A stretch of 64,000 bases of DNA from Adiantum capillus-veneris (GCA_014529385.2 CM043958.1:91859935-91923934); one strand, 5' to 3'; numbered from the stretch's first letter, positions 10,491 to 20,560 are shown. Made by a program: numbers and translations. The notes: generated from the sequence alone by a model not told the origin.

Positions 10491-10821
10491 ACCAATGAAA
10501 TCTCTCATCGGTCGCTGTCAGATCTCATCGACCTCCTCCATGGTCAGTACTCTGGTTGGGCGTCTTGCATGTCAAGCTAGAGTGATATGTATCTTCTGTT
10601 GCAGCCTTCGTCGGTGGTGGGAGACCCCTCGAGGTCGTGGGCGTCTTGATCTGCCTAGCTCAGTGGCTCGGTCAAGTAGCGTACCTCTAGTATGGGTGGG
10701 CTCTGAGATCTGCTGTAATGGCTGGTCCTCTGGCTCTCCCCTGGCTAGTGTAAAGAAATCTGTGACTCGTCTCTGAGATGGTCTTTCCGGTGATGTCCTC
10801 AGCAAGCTCTCCCTAAGTCTA
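10491..10821 (-). pseudogene. LINE ORF2 C-terminal segment, first copy (continues LINE-1 across the inversion)
   Basis: On the - strand: RRLRESLLRTSPE, then QRRVTDFFTLAR (10752-10775 codes QRRVTDFF), THTRGTLLDRATELGRSRRP, and the ORF end with TMEEVDEIRQRPM at about 10500-10540. Its upstream edge at 10821 matches the position where LINE-1 stops at 1876. It joins directly to a second copy of the LINE C-terminus at 10490, so the C-terminal segments form a head-to-tail pair. QRRVTDFF fits the PCNA-interacting peptide pattern QxxhxxFF. Confidence 0.8.
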
Positions 10822-12923
10822 CGGGATATTCCATACGGGATGGCTACTTGATGAAGAAAATGATGTTGTGCGTTACACACCCGCTGAGGGAAAAGGTTCT
10901 AACTTAATGCCATTGTCCACCTTTAACGGGTCACCGCGGCATTGATACCACCTTGAAAGGTGTGGAGCGTTATTTCTTTTAGCCGAGACTCAAGAAGGAT
11001 GTGGACGACTTTGTATGCAGTCGCTTGGTATGTCAGAAGGTCAAGTTTGACAAGCATAAAGCACAGGAATTGTTACAACTTTTACCCATTCCCACCCGCC
11101 CCTAGGAAAGTATTGCTATGGAATTCATTTTGATCTCCCGAAGACACAGCGTGGGCATGATGGCCTTTGGACGGTCATCAGTAGCTTTAGTAAGCAGGCT
11201 CACTGCTCTGCAGTAAAGAAGGCAGTTAAGCCCGACGGCATGTCTGAGTCCATTGTTTCGGACAAAGATCCCCGATCTACTAATTGTTTTGGCTGGCAAT
11301 CTGGGAGAACATTGGCACAGGGTTGCAGTTCTCGTCATCTTTCCACCCACAGACAGATGGGCAATCTGAGATTGCAAATTCAGTCGTACTGGATTTGTTG
11401 AAGTCTTCTTCTTTGGATCAAAAGACTAGATGGGAAAAGTATTTGCCTTGGTGGAGTTTGCCTACAACGACACACGGGAAAGACGCCATTGGAAGTATTC
11501 GAGGGTGCTAAGAAGCTTCTTCAATTTCTAAGCACCTAAGACAAGATTCTTTTAAAGACGATTTTTGAAACAAAGCCTAGAAGGCATGGAAGGCCATCTA
11601 GCCGTTTAAAGGAGGAGAGATCGTCCTCTTTTGACAATGATCAGATCAATAAGAAAACCAAGGAGTTCAAAGAAGGGAGTCAGGCCAGGACACCCATCGA
11701 GCCCTTGAGTTGAACAACAGTTTGAAGCGTGTTGCGTGGTCCTCAGAACATTCCAAGGAGTGAAACGCGGCATCTTACTTGAAAAGAACAATGAATATGC
11801 AAGAGATGTCGTCATTCCTTGGCATCGCTTGAAAATGACTGAGAAAGATACATTGGATGACTACTGCCAGAGATTTTGGGATACTTGTCGAAGATTCTTT
11901 TGAATGACCAGATTGAGCGGTTTTGCTATGATTTGCTAAAGAGATTCAAGACTATGCTTTAAACCAGAAGTCTCACTCCATGGGACATGACTAAGCAACG
12001 ATTTGGAATGCATGCCGGCTCATTGACTCATGCGACGGGCACGATAGTATCAAAAGGCAAGAGTCTTCATGTGAAGAGAATGAATCAAGGGAACCAGATG
12101 ATAGCTCATCACAAGATTCTCGCGAATCAGAGAGTTCCGACGAACTAAGGAAACCAGATGCAAGTTCATTAAAGGATTCCAGAGAAAGAGGAATCAGATG
12201 ATAGTGCGTCTTAGGGTTTCGATGATTGACTCTGACGTGCCAATGGACAGGGAAGCGAAAGACACTACCAGCAGGTCCCAGGGCACAAAGAAAGAAAGGA
12301 AAAAGAGAATCAACTGGTAGATCAAAACATTCCCTAAACCCAAGATAAGATTTTTGAAGCCGACTAGTACACGACGGACTTGGACACTGCTTTTGCCACG
12401 ATCGGGAAGGCTTTAGAGAAATCTCAAGAAAGACATAAGAAGGCAGCAGATCGACATTGTCGCGATTTGAAATTAAAGGACGACGATTGGGTGCTCTTAC
12501 ATTTTGAGAAGGCACGCCTAAGAAAACGAGAAGGAAAGGGGAGGCTTTTTCCCAGGCTTGGCATGAGGTATTCCTTTCCAGATAAAAGAAAAGATAAATG
12601 ATGTCTCCTTTAGACTGAAGCTCCCCGATACTTGGAAGATTCACAATGCATTTCATGTGAGTCTATTGAAGCCTTTTAAAGGCGATGTGCCAGATGATGG
12701 GGAGCCTGATGAGCAACCCAAAGTGGAGGAAAACAAGAAGATACTCCTTCGAGAACAAATTTTGGCACACAAGAAAAGAAATCTAAAAGGTAAAGTGATT
12801 AGGCGGTTCTTGGTTAAATTCAAGAACTATCCTACATTGGATGCGAAGTGGATGGAGGAGGAGGACCTAGCAGATACTCCTCAGATTTTGGAACTTTACC
12901 TTGAAGCATTCGGTTTAGCGTAG
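10822..12923 (+). pseudogene. Element JE, 3' half: integrase and chromodomain, with an internal gag-like insert
   Basis: Begins GYLMKKMML, continues CHCPPLTGHRGIDTTLKGVERYF and the zinc-binding CSRLVCQKVKFDKHKAQ, then a broken integrase core (11110-11520, FSSSFHPQTDGQSEIANS still readable in the frame at 11284). After a foreign insert (about 11545-12345), [20 protein letters not shown] and [13 protein letters not shown] (12380-12600) resume the integrase tail. [16 protein letters not shown] and a chromodomain with [20 protein letters not shown] (12657-12923) end the ORF. Many stops and shifts. Its first base falls where the - strand JE half stops at 1877. Confidence 0.85.
11545..12345 (+). 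repeat. Gag-derived insert within the JE integrase
   Basis: Between LSTKDKI-type integrase sequence and its continuation KIFEADEYT lie about 800 bp that match the capsid part of related gag proteins (for example TLDDYCQRFW, which resembles NAYCERFW in element A's gag at about 28040). It is flanked by similar short sequences, aagacaagattctt at about 11538 and aagataagatttttg at about 12341. This is consistent with template switching during reverse transcription or microhomology repair. The gag frame inside is broken. Confidence 0.65.
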
Positions 12924-14789
12924 TCTACTCCGATAGAACCCCGATTTCAGCATGGGTGAATCTAGCGCAACGGGCTTGCACAAGAGGGGAGTTGTCACCA
13001 ATGTGTGACTACTATCTATCCTTTTTGTTGATTTCTTTCTTATTATTTATTTATTTTCACTTTTTGGAAACACCCCTCGAGAAATCTAACTGCCTTGCAT
13101 TGCATACCTAGTGTGGAACTGTTCAGAGGGAGTCCAGGCCCGAGGGCAAGAGAGCACTAAGGTTGGACAAGGACTATGGTTAGCCAAAGTGGGGTCATTG
13201 ACTAGCCAAAGTGGAATCCTTTGCTACAGAGGCTACATTTCAGTTCTGGGTGTGGCTGCAGTGTACAAAGGGGGTCAGATGACCTAGAAAGATACAATGG
13301 CAACATCTCCTAAAATTTAGGGAACTGCTATTTTGGGACCTGAAAATGTGTTCGCGTCATTGCCTCCGGTATGACTAGGGGAACATTTTACAACTCTGCC
13401 GCGAAGTCAACTGGGCAACCGGTCAAGAGATTTTTAGGCGGTAACCCCGAAACGGGAAATGGCTTGTAAATGTGCCAAGTGGCACATTTCTGTGCAGTTT
13501 CCTCATGCAAGAGAAGCGGGCGCTGATTTTAGAGAGGAGAAGGCTCTTTTTCATGCTGTCACAGGTTGAGAGCTTCAATGGAGTGCTTCCTTTCCCTCTT
13601 ATGTACAGTGCGGTGCCAGGAGTGATGCCCTGCACGCTACGCACTGCTCTCTCTCTCTCCTATGGCAGTATGTTATGCCCCACTAGTGGGCTTTTCATTT
13701 GACAAATGTACAGTTATGTGGGTTTATGCGCGATTGCCGAGGCAAGAGCCTCTTGCACAGGTACTGGATTAGCTAGCGGCTAATCCCTCGCAGGTACAGT
13801 TGAATTCGGAGAGGTTTCACGTCAGAAATCTCGTCCGATTCAAAGGGCAAGTAGCCCCACAAGTGCGGGAGCTCGAGGGCTTGCTAGGGATGCGACCGGC
13901 ACGCAAAACGGAACCCGAAACAGTGAATTACAGCCTGCTGTGTATTTTTGCAGGTTTAGGGTTTTGGCCCTAAACGGACCCTAATACCCCTAGGAGGTTC
14001 GGGGACGCGAGGGGACCGCTGTACAGGTGATCTAGCGCATTTTCGGGGCTGAAAACAGAGAATTCAGAGTGCTGTAGATTCTCGCCAGGTTTTGCAAAGT
14101 GCCCGTATGCGTCGAGAAAGTCATTCAATGCGTGGGAATACTGACTGTGAAGGGTCCTAGTACATTTATGCTGCCGAAATTGGGCCGGAACAGTTGAAAT
14201 TCAACCAAGCTTGTGCGGGGCAACTTGTAGGGAACCACAGCGTTTATTCCCTCTTTTAAACAATAAAGAAATACTGAAAGGGGCGCCTAAGTTAGGGACC
14301 AATCTGGGGTCGGTCTTCTCATACAGGTGCATTCTAGCAGCCTGTATCCCTTTCCCCTTTGTTGTGTCTTGAAAGTACATGTAAAGTGGGCGACAAATTA
14401 AATGGGTGAAAGCAAATAAGGTTTAAGTCTAAGGTCTACCGCCCTTTTTGAAAGTACAGGCCGGTTTCAGGAGTCGCTCTGCTCCTTTTGTCAACGGATT
14501 ACACCAATTTAGATATAGAGTCATTGATATCCTTTTGGGTTTCAGGGATACTGCTGGGCCGACAATATTCTGCTCTATTACTTTATGAACTGGAATTCCC
14601 CAAAAATGAAAATGAAATTGATTGATTTGTACTTAACTTGTTTGAATGCAGGAACTGAAAGACGAAATGACTGCACCATTTCGGTCTCATAAATCTCTAT
14701 AGGCCCTTTCGGTCTTTGTTAACTATTTTGAAGTGGATCTCTCTTGTGTCGTGGAAGAATCTTAACTTGGGGTGTTCAAGTTTGTTACA
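12924..14789 (+). other. 3' UTR and truncated 3' LTR of JE, interrupted by a solo LTR
   Basis: The UTR (12924-12992 and 14475-14700) matches those of A and element I, including TAGTCTACTCC, GGAGTCGCTC and TTTCAGGGATACTG. Near 14700 a deletion joins it directly to the last about 85 bp of an A/JE-type LTR ending TTTGTTACA at 14789. The polypurine tract and U3 are lost. Confidence 0.75.
12993..14469 (+). mobile_element. Solo LTR of the B/C family, TSD GGAGT
   Basis: The 1477-bp LTR runs from TGTCACCAATGTGTGAC to GGCCGGTTTCA. It is the reverse orientation of the B LTRs (19069-20546, 25483-26960) and matches them throughout, including the AATAAAGAAATAC block with GGGGCGCC at about 14264. It is flanked on both sides by the 5-bp direct repeat GGAGT (12988-12992 and 14470-14474). 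No internal element sequence remains, so this is the product of LTR-LTR recombination. It sits in the JE 3' UTR, so it is younger than JE. Confidence 0.95.
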
Positions 14790-14975
14790 CTGACTCTCTT
14801 GTACTTCGAACATGGATTAATATAAAAAGAAATACCGAAAGGGGCGCCAGTCTTTGGGGCCAATACCTCTTGGCACGGAACTACGTCGGGCCGTGTCGTC
14901 TGTGTGAACTGTTTTGAAGTGAATCTCTGTTGTGTCACGGTAGAATCTTGACTTGGGGTGTCCAAGTTTGTTACA
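14790..14975 (+). repeat. Partial LTR fragment
   Basis: The R-U5 part of an A/JE-type LTR: ATTAATATAAAAAGAAATACC at about 14815, the GGGGCGCC block, CTTGGGGTGTCCAAG, and the end TTTGTTACA at 14975. It follows the truncated JE LTR end and precedes the F 5' LTR, giving three LTR ends in a row (14789, 14975, 15397). U3 is missing. Confidence 0.75.
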
Positions 14976-16999
14976 CTGTACGACAGATTGACGTCGCACA
15001 CAGTACGGACTTCCGTGATTTGCACTGACAGTGCTGACGTGGCAGCCTGTACGGATTTCCGCAAATTGCGCTGATGTGTTTTGGGCCAGATTTTGGAGCC
15101 AGTCGCTTTTGGGACTTTTTGCTTTTAAGTTTGGAAGCTTTTGGGGCTCTGCTTTTGGGGCATCCCTTGTAAGAATAAAAAGACCCAAGGGGCCTCACTC
15201 TTCAGAGCATCTGAACGTAGAGTCTGAGAGCAGAGGACCCCTCGGGTGTTGTACTTTGCTCAAGCATTAATATAAAAGAAATACCGAAAGAGGCACCCGT
15301 GTCAACCAAATTGAACTATGATTTTAAAGTTGTATTTTAAGTGATTCTCTCGTGTGTCATGTCCGATACCCGACTTGGGATGTCCAAGATTGTCACAGTG
15401 GTATCAGATTAGGCATGTGCTTTTTACAAAGCATAACGGTCCTATCAAAGAGCAGACAGGGCACTTCGACACAATTTTGAAAATTGTTATCGAAGAATCT
15501 TCATGCCACAACCACGGACTTATTAACCACTCCCACCCTTACTTCATTGCACATTGGGCGCGCTCCCGTCTTCATCGCTCTGTATTACAGGGCATAAGCC
15601 ATAAAGAATCCCAGATTACACATGGGTTCTCGTGGAGAATCTGACAAAAATAACACCTCTCAGAGGAGATATTACAGGGCAAGGAGATACTCGCTCTGGA
15701 ACATATTTTGAAACGGAAATTGAAAGGGGATACTGATATCTTCTTGTTTGTGTGCAGATAACAAGGTGAAAATTGAGAATGAGATGATGATAAATTCAGA
15801 GCAATGACAGCTCTCGAATGAACCTGATAACTAAAAGAATCATAAATTTTGAATCATGAATGATTCAATGGAACTATCATGAGCCCAGCAAGAGTTCCTG
15901 CGGGATGAGATGGCCACACAGCTAGAACTGAGTAATTGAACCACTCTGTTCAGTATGAACTCAATGTGTGATTGATGGATTGGGATCCGTGGAAATGATT
16001 ACTTGCACACGAAAGTGCTTGAGTGCAAATGGAATCATTGACCGAATGACTGTAGCATTTTGGTCTTGAGAAATCTATGGACATGATCGCAATCTGGGAT
16101 TAGTCAGTCCGACATCTGTGAGACCTGGGATAAGATCTAGACGTGATTGCTAAATACGTTGCCAAGAATCGGAACCCATGGACGTGATCGCAATACGGGA
16201 TTAGTTAAATCGACATCAATGAGGTCCAATGCGGATCTAGATGCGATTGCTAAATACGTTGCCAGGAATCACGGTCCTAGATTCTATGTCATGTGATTTG
16301 AATTTGATCTAAATGTGATGTGATGTGACTGTCGTCTTTGTACAAGTGCTGGATTTGTGTCGTCTAGTGCATCGGTACTTAGAGTCAGTGTCTACTAAAT
16401 TGGTTTATGGCTTATGTTTGATTTTGCAAGTGTAATCGAGGGCAATAACAATTCTTCAAGAGGGGGGTATGCCACAAAATGATGACGTGGCACTATTGCC
16501 CGAACACAACAGATGACGGGATAGGACAGTACGGCATGCTGACGTGGAAAACGTACGGACGGGCTGACGTGGCAGACGGTACAAAATTCAGTGATTTGCA
16601 CTGACGGGTGCTGATGTGGCAGCCTCTACGGACTTTCGCAAATTGCGCTGATGCTTTTTAAGGCAAATTTTGGAGTCAGATGCTCTTGGGACTTTTTGCT
16701 TTTAAGTTTGGAAGCATCCCTTGTAAGAATAAAAAGACCCAAGGCGCCTCACTCTTTAGAGCGTCTGGTCACACAGTCTGAGAGCAGAGGACCCCTAGGG
16801 TGTTGTACTTTGCTTAAGCACTAATATAAAAGAAATACCGAAAGGGGCGCCACTCTTTGGGGCCAATCTCTCTAGGCACAGAACTACGCCGGGCCGTGTC
16901 GACCAAATTGAACTGTGATTTTAAAGTTGTGAAGTATTTTGAGTGATTCTCTCGTGTGTTGTGTCCGATACCCGACTTGGGGTGTCCAAGATTGTGACA
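14976..16999 (+). mobile_element. Non-autonomous LTR retrotransposon F
   Basis: The 5' LTR is 14976-15397 (its first about 100 bp missing), followed by a primer binding site starting TGGTATCAGATT at 15399. The internal region of about 1.1 kb has no pol. A polypurine tract lies at 16478-16489, and the complete 3' LTR is 16490-16999 (510 bp, TGCCACA...TTGTGACA). The leader keeps a gag start at 15622 (MGSRGESDKNNTSQ) that matches the JE gag start and then decays. Two copies of a roughly 103-bp repeat (about 16075-16280, containing CATGATCGCAAT and GCTAAATACGTTGCCA) precede GTGATGTGATGTGACTGTCG. It needs proteins in trans. No TSD could be confirmed because the 5' LTR is truncated. Confidence 0.85.
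15622..15663 (+). pseudogene. Gag-start remnant in element F
   Basis: ATG followed by codons for GSRGESDKNNTSQ matches the first gag codons of JE (MGSREESDRDNTSQ at 3962). The frame then ends within about 40 codons. It likely marks retained packaging or leader sequence rather than a functional peptide. Confidence 0.7.
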
Positions 17000-17795
17000 C
17001 ATGGCCTACTCATAAAAGAGCTCTTGGGCAATTGTGCCACAATACTATCATAATGGATGAGTTTTGGCCAGAGGCTAAACATCTTCTCAAACTTTGTTGG
17101 CCAATGTTAAAGTGTTGAAGCATGTCGATGGTGATGTGTCATACATTGGCAAAATATATTGCCATACATACGAACAGTGGAAACAAATGCTCGAAGGAGG
17201 GAGGAGGTGGAAGATATGGCTGTTAGCAGATGGAATCAATGACTCCCCATTGCACGTTGTTGCATACATTCTTGATCCTGAATTTCAGCATAAATGGAAG
17301 CAACAACAAGCAGATAGTGAGGTGGTTCCTGCAAGAAATGCCACCTTAAATAAGATGGTCAGCACTCTAGAAGAGCGTCGCAAAGTCAAGGATCAATTGT
17401 CCAAATATCGCAACAGAGGGTATATGTGCATGCGTGGATGCACAACATGACACGTCAAATTTTCTTCTACCTCAATAATCAATTGCCTTCCACAAAAGGT
17501 ATTAACATGTTTGTATTATATAACTTCAATTTTGGTCTGTCAGATTTCATGTTGGTGTCGTTACGTGGTGGTGGGATTATGGTGCGGAGACCTAGAGCTA
17601 CAAAACATTGTTGTACAGATTTTGAGTCATGTGTGTTCTGCATCTGCATTAGATCGTTGTGGAGTACATTTTGGGCATATTCACTCAAAAAAGAGGAATC
17701 AACTTGGCAATGATAGGAATGATAACCTTGTCTTTGTGAATGCCAACTTATGTTTGCTGACAAAGATGAGACGGGAGTTCACCCAAGATAATTAC
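17000..17795 (+). pseudogene. hAT transposase remnant, C-terminal half with dimerisation domain
   Basis: Starts directly at the F 3' LTR end. Readable: DEFWPEAKHLLKL-like sequence (about 17055), PMLKVLKHVDGDVSYIGKIY (about 17100-17160), ADGINDSPLHVVAYILDPEFQ (about 17225-17290). Then at about 17585-17790 comes the hAT C-terminal dimerisation block ELQNIVVQILSHVCSASALDR, HIHSKKRNQLGNDR and NLVFVNANL. There is a frame change and a poorly conserved stretch at 17430-17560. The N-terminal and first catalytic parts are missing. It may be the partner of the N-terminal half at 8872-9775. Confidence 0.8.
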
Positions 17796-18297
17796 ATTGA
17801 TGTATCTCAGTTTGCTTCCCAGGCTTGAGACAAGAGTATCTCCCCCTACTTTACAAGATTGGTTCCATATTTGGGACGGTCCTCGAGACCTCACACACTT
17901 CAGCTTCAGTTATGGCCAAGGCTGTACGGTTACCCACTGTGCGGGTTCTTGTTCGGGAAAAACACACACCCAAAGGTGGTTCTACTGCCTCAAGTGAGTG
18001 GTGGTTGGATCACATAGAGTGTGGAGTATTCGGGCCTTCCAAACCAGTGCTTCATTTGCAGACAAATGGGCCATCTTACAAAGGCCTGCCCACGGAGAAG
18101 GACTCAACCCTCAACACAAAACCAGCCGACCAAGGTTGGCTAGGCTCAGCAAGCGAAGCCACAAGAAGCACAGATGGGTACCTCTTTTGATATGGGTGCC
18201 CAAGCAGATAAGGGTTGGCAATAGGGCGCCGTCAGGGACAAGCGCGTCAATCTGGTGCTCCGGGTGGTCGGCCCGCACCAAGCCAGCAGCAGTGGGT
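17796..18297 (+). pseudogene. LINE-2 ORF1 C-terminus with CCHC zinc knuckle
   Basis: In one frame: LYGYPLCGFLFGKNTHPKVV (about 17920-17980), one stop, then the zinc knuckle CFICRQMGHLTKACPRRR (18051-18104, spacing CX2CX4HX4C). Such knuckles sit at the end of LINE ORF1 (gag-like, nucleic-acid-binding) proteins. The sequence is cut at 18297 by element A and resumes at 41516, where ORF2 endonuclease follows. TSD TGGGT on both sides of A confirms that the two parts were contiguous. Confidence 0.75.
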
Positions 18298-18634
18298 TGT
18301 CACAAAGTGATGAAGTGGCCACCGACAGCAGAAACCCTAATTTCTGCCAGAAACCCTAAAAATCCTGCAAACCCTAATTTCTGCCAGAAACCCTAATTTT
18401 CAGAAAAGCCTAATTTCTGGCAAACCTAACCCTAACTGCTGGCTGAAGCCCTAAGTGGCTGGAAACCCTAAAAAGCTGGCACCAGTGCCACGTGGCAGCA
18501 GGTACGGATTCCCGGATTTTGCGGAGGCTAAAAAAAGCAGCTAGCGACGTTTTTTTTTGCAACTTTTGGCCACGCAAAGAATTGGAGAGAGAGAGAGAGA
18601 GAGAGAGTTGAATTGCTTTATTTTTACTTGCTCT

Positions 18635-18684
<50 letters not shown>

Positions 18685-18997
18685 TTTTTGGAACTGAAAG
18701 CTTTTGGGGCTCTGCTTTTGGGCATCCCTTGTAATCTTCTTATACGCGGTGAGGGCCTCACTTCTCAGAGCATCTGGACGCAAAGTCTGAGAGTGAAACC
18801 CTAACTGCTCTTTGTACTTTGACATTGATTTAATACATAAAGAAATACCGAAAGGGGCGCCAGTCTTTGGGGCCAATATCTCTAGGCACGGACTCCGCCG
18901 GGCCAGTGCAAATCTATTGTGATCTATAAATTGTTTTGAAGTGGTTATTTGGTGCTGTCGCGATTGATTCTTGACTTGGAGTGTCCAAGTTGTTACA
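18298..18997 (+). repeat. 5' LTR of A, with telobox cluster and GA microsatellite
   Basis: 700 bp from TGTCACAAAGTGATG to GTCCAAGTTGTTACA. U3 holds at least six AAACCCTAA-type (telobox) motifs within about 18327-18480, then GA runs at about 18583-18607 and 18640-18681. The block AATACATAAAGAAATACC with GGGGCGCC lies at about 18832-18860. The 3' LTR (40826-41515) keeps the same order. Confidence 0.93.
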
Positions 18998-18998
18998 G

Positions 18999-19011
18999 TG
19001 GTATCAGAGCA
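18999..19011 (+). promoter_or_regulatory. Primer binding site of A
   Basis: TGGTATCAGAGCA begins one base after the LTR end. It is the initiator tRNA-Met type, shared with JE and with degenerate versions in I, F and G. Confidence 0.92.
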
Positions 19012-19068
19012 CGGCCGATTTCTCTTCTACGGGAAATCCGATCCCCAATTTTTTTTTTCCGCGGCACC

Positions 19069-20546
19069 TTTAACCGGCCTGTTCAATCCAAAAAGGGCGG
19101 TAGACTTTACTTCAAACCTTGATTTAGCTTTCACCCATTATTAATCGTCTATTGTACCTGTACTTTCAAGACACAACAAAGGGGAGAGGGATGCAGGCTG
19201 CTAGATTGCACCTGTATGAGTAGACGGACACCAGATTGGCCCCTAACTTAGGCGCCCCTTTCGGTATTTCTTTATTGTTCAAAAGAGGAAATAAACGCTG
19301 TGGTTCCCTACAAGCTGCCCCGCACAAACTCGGCTGAATTTCCACTGTTCCAGCCCGATTTCGGCAGCATAACTGTACTAGAACCCTTCACAGTCAGTAT
19401 TCCCACGCATTGAATGACTTTCCCGACGCATACGGGCACTTTGCAAAACCTGGCGAGAATCTGCAGCACGCTGAATTCTCTGTTTTCAGCCCTGAAAATG
19501 CGCCAGATCGCCTGTACAGCGGTCCCCTTGCGTCCCCGAACGTCCTGGGGGTATTAGGGTCCGTTTAGGGCCAAAACCCTAAACCTGCAAAAATACACAG
19601 CAGGCTGTAATTCACTGTTTCGGGCTCCGTTCCGCGTGCCGGTCGCATCCCTAGCAAGTCCTCGAGCTCCCGCACCTGTAGGGCTACTTGCCCTTTGAAT
19701 CGGATGAGATTTCTGGCGTGAAACCTCTCCGAATTCACCTGTACCTGCGGGGGGATTAGCCGCTAGCTAATCCAGTACCTGTGCAAGAGGCTCTTGCCTC
19801 GGCAATCGCGCATGAACCCACACAACTGTACATTGGTCAAATGAAGAGCCCACTAGAGGGGCATAACATACTGCCAAAGGGGAGAGAGAGGGCAGTGCGT
19901 AGCGTGCAGGGCATCACTCCTGGCACCGCACTGTGCATAAGAGGGAAAGCAAGCACTCCATAGCTCTTAACCTGTGACAGAGACTTGCAAAATGAGCCTC
20001 CCAGCTATAAATCACGTTTTTGCCTTCTCTATAAGTAGTAAACTGGCCTCAGAGTGCCAAGTGTCACTCATTTGTGCATTTTCCCGCTTTAGACCCTCGG
20101 GTCTAAAAATATCTCACCTGCAGCCTCTGTTGACTTGGCCACAGAGTAACAAAATGATCCCCATGTCAAACTGCACGTAATGACGCGAAGACATTTTCAG
20201 GTCCCAAAATAGCAGTTCCCTAAATTTTAGGAGATGCTGCCATTGTATCTTTCTAGGTCATCCGACCCTCTTTGTACACTGCGGCCACATCCAGAACTGA
20301 AATGTAGCCTCTGTAGCAAAGGATTCCACTTTGGCTAGTCAATGACCCCACTTGGCTAACCATAGTCCTTGTCCAACCTTAGTGCTCTCTTGCCCTCAGG
20401 CCTGGACTCCCTCTGGACAGTTCCACACTAGCTATGCAATGCAGGGCAGTTAGATTTCCCGAGGGGTGTTTCCAAAAAGTGAAAGTAAATAGATAATAAG
20501 AAAGAAATCAACAAAAAGGATAGATAGTAGTCACACGCTGGTGACA
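19069..20546 (-). repeat. 3' LTR of B
   Basis: 1478 bp. On the - strand it starts TGTCACCAGCGTGTGAC at 20546. The polyadenylation-like AATAAAGAAATACCG with GGGGCGCC lies at about 19250-19275. Small ORFs within it are LTR sequence, not genes. Confidence 0.95.
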
Positions 20547-20560
20547 TACCCCCCTCTTGA
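20547..20560 (-). other. Polypurine tract of B
   Basis: On the - strand TCAAGAGGGGGGTA abuts the LTR start. The roughly 560 bp between here and the pol stop at 21120 is 3' UTR, in which I see no further feature. Confidence 0.9.

Larger units (their letters stand above)
1877..10821. other. Inferred inversion segment of about 8.9 kb
   Basis: At the left edge a + strand LINE stops after DQRCLGFF, and a - strand Ty3 pol stops at the sequence whose intact homologue at about 6950 continues across the same point. At the right edge the - strand LINE begins just after the homologous LINE position, and a + strand Ty3 pol begins where the left one stopped. Flipping 1877-10821 makes both the LINE ORF and the Ty3 pol collinear again. 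Compared with the LINE copy near 49 kb and the Ty3 copy near 6.95 kb, only about 14 bp of LINE and about 7 bp of Ty3 are missing. That fits end-joining repair. The reconstruction is inference from four matching breakpoints. Confidence 0.85.

Noticed and set aside
11991-12656. 221-codon - strand ORF
   Set aside because: Antisense shadow of the JE gag-like insert and integrase tail on the + strand. Serine-rich by reading acidic codons backwards.
18327-18480. Interstitial telomere array
   Set aside because: AAACCCTAA units are separated by CTGCCAG-type spacers and lie within an LTR in both copies, so they are LTR motifs, not a telomere remnant.
19781-20180. Small ORFs repeated at 26195-26594
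   Set aside because: They are copies of B LTR sequence and are identical because the LTRs are. The 30729-30959 / 37646-37876 and 31321-31581 / 38239-38499 pairs in C's LTRs are rejected for the same reason.
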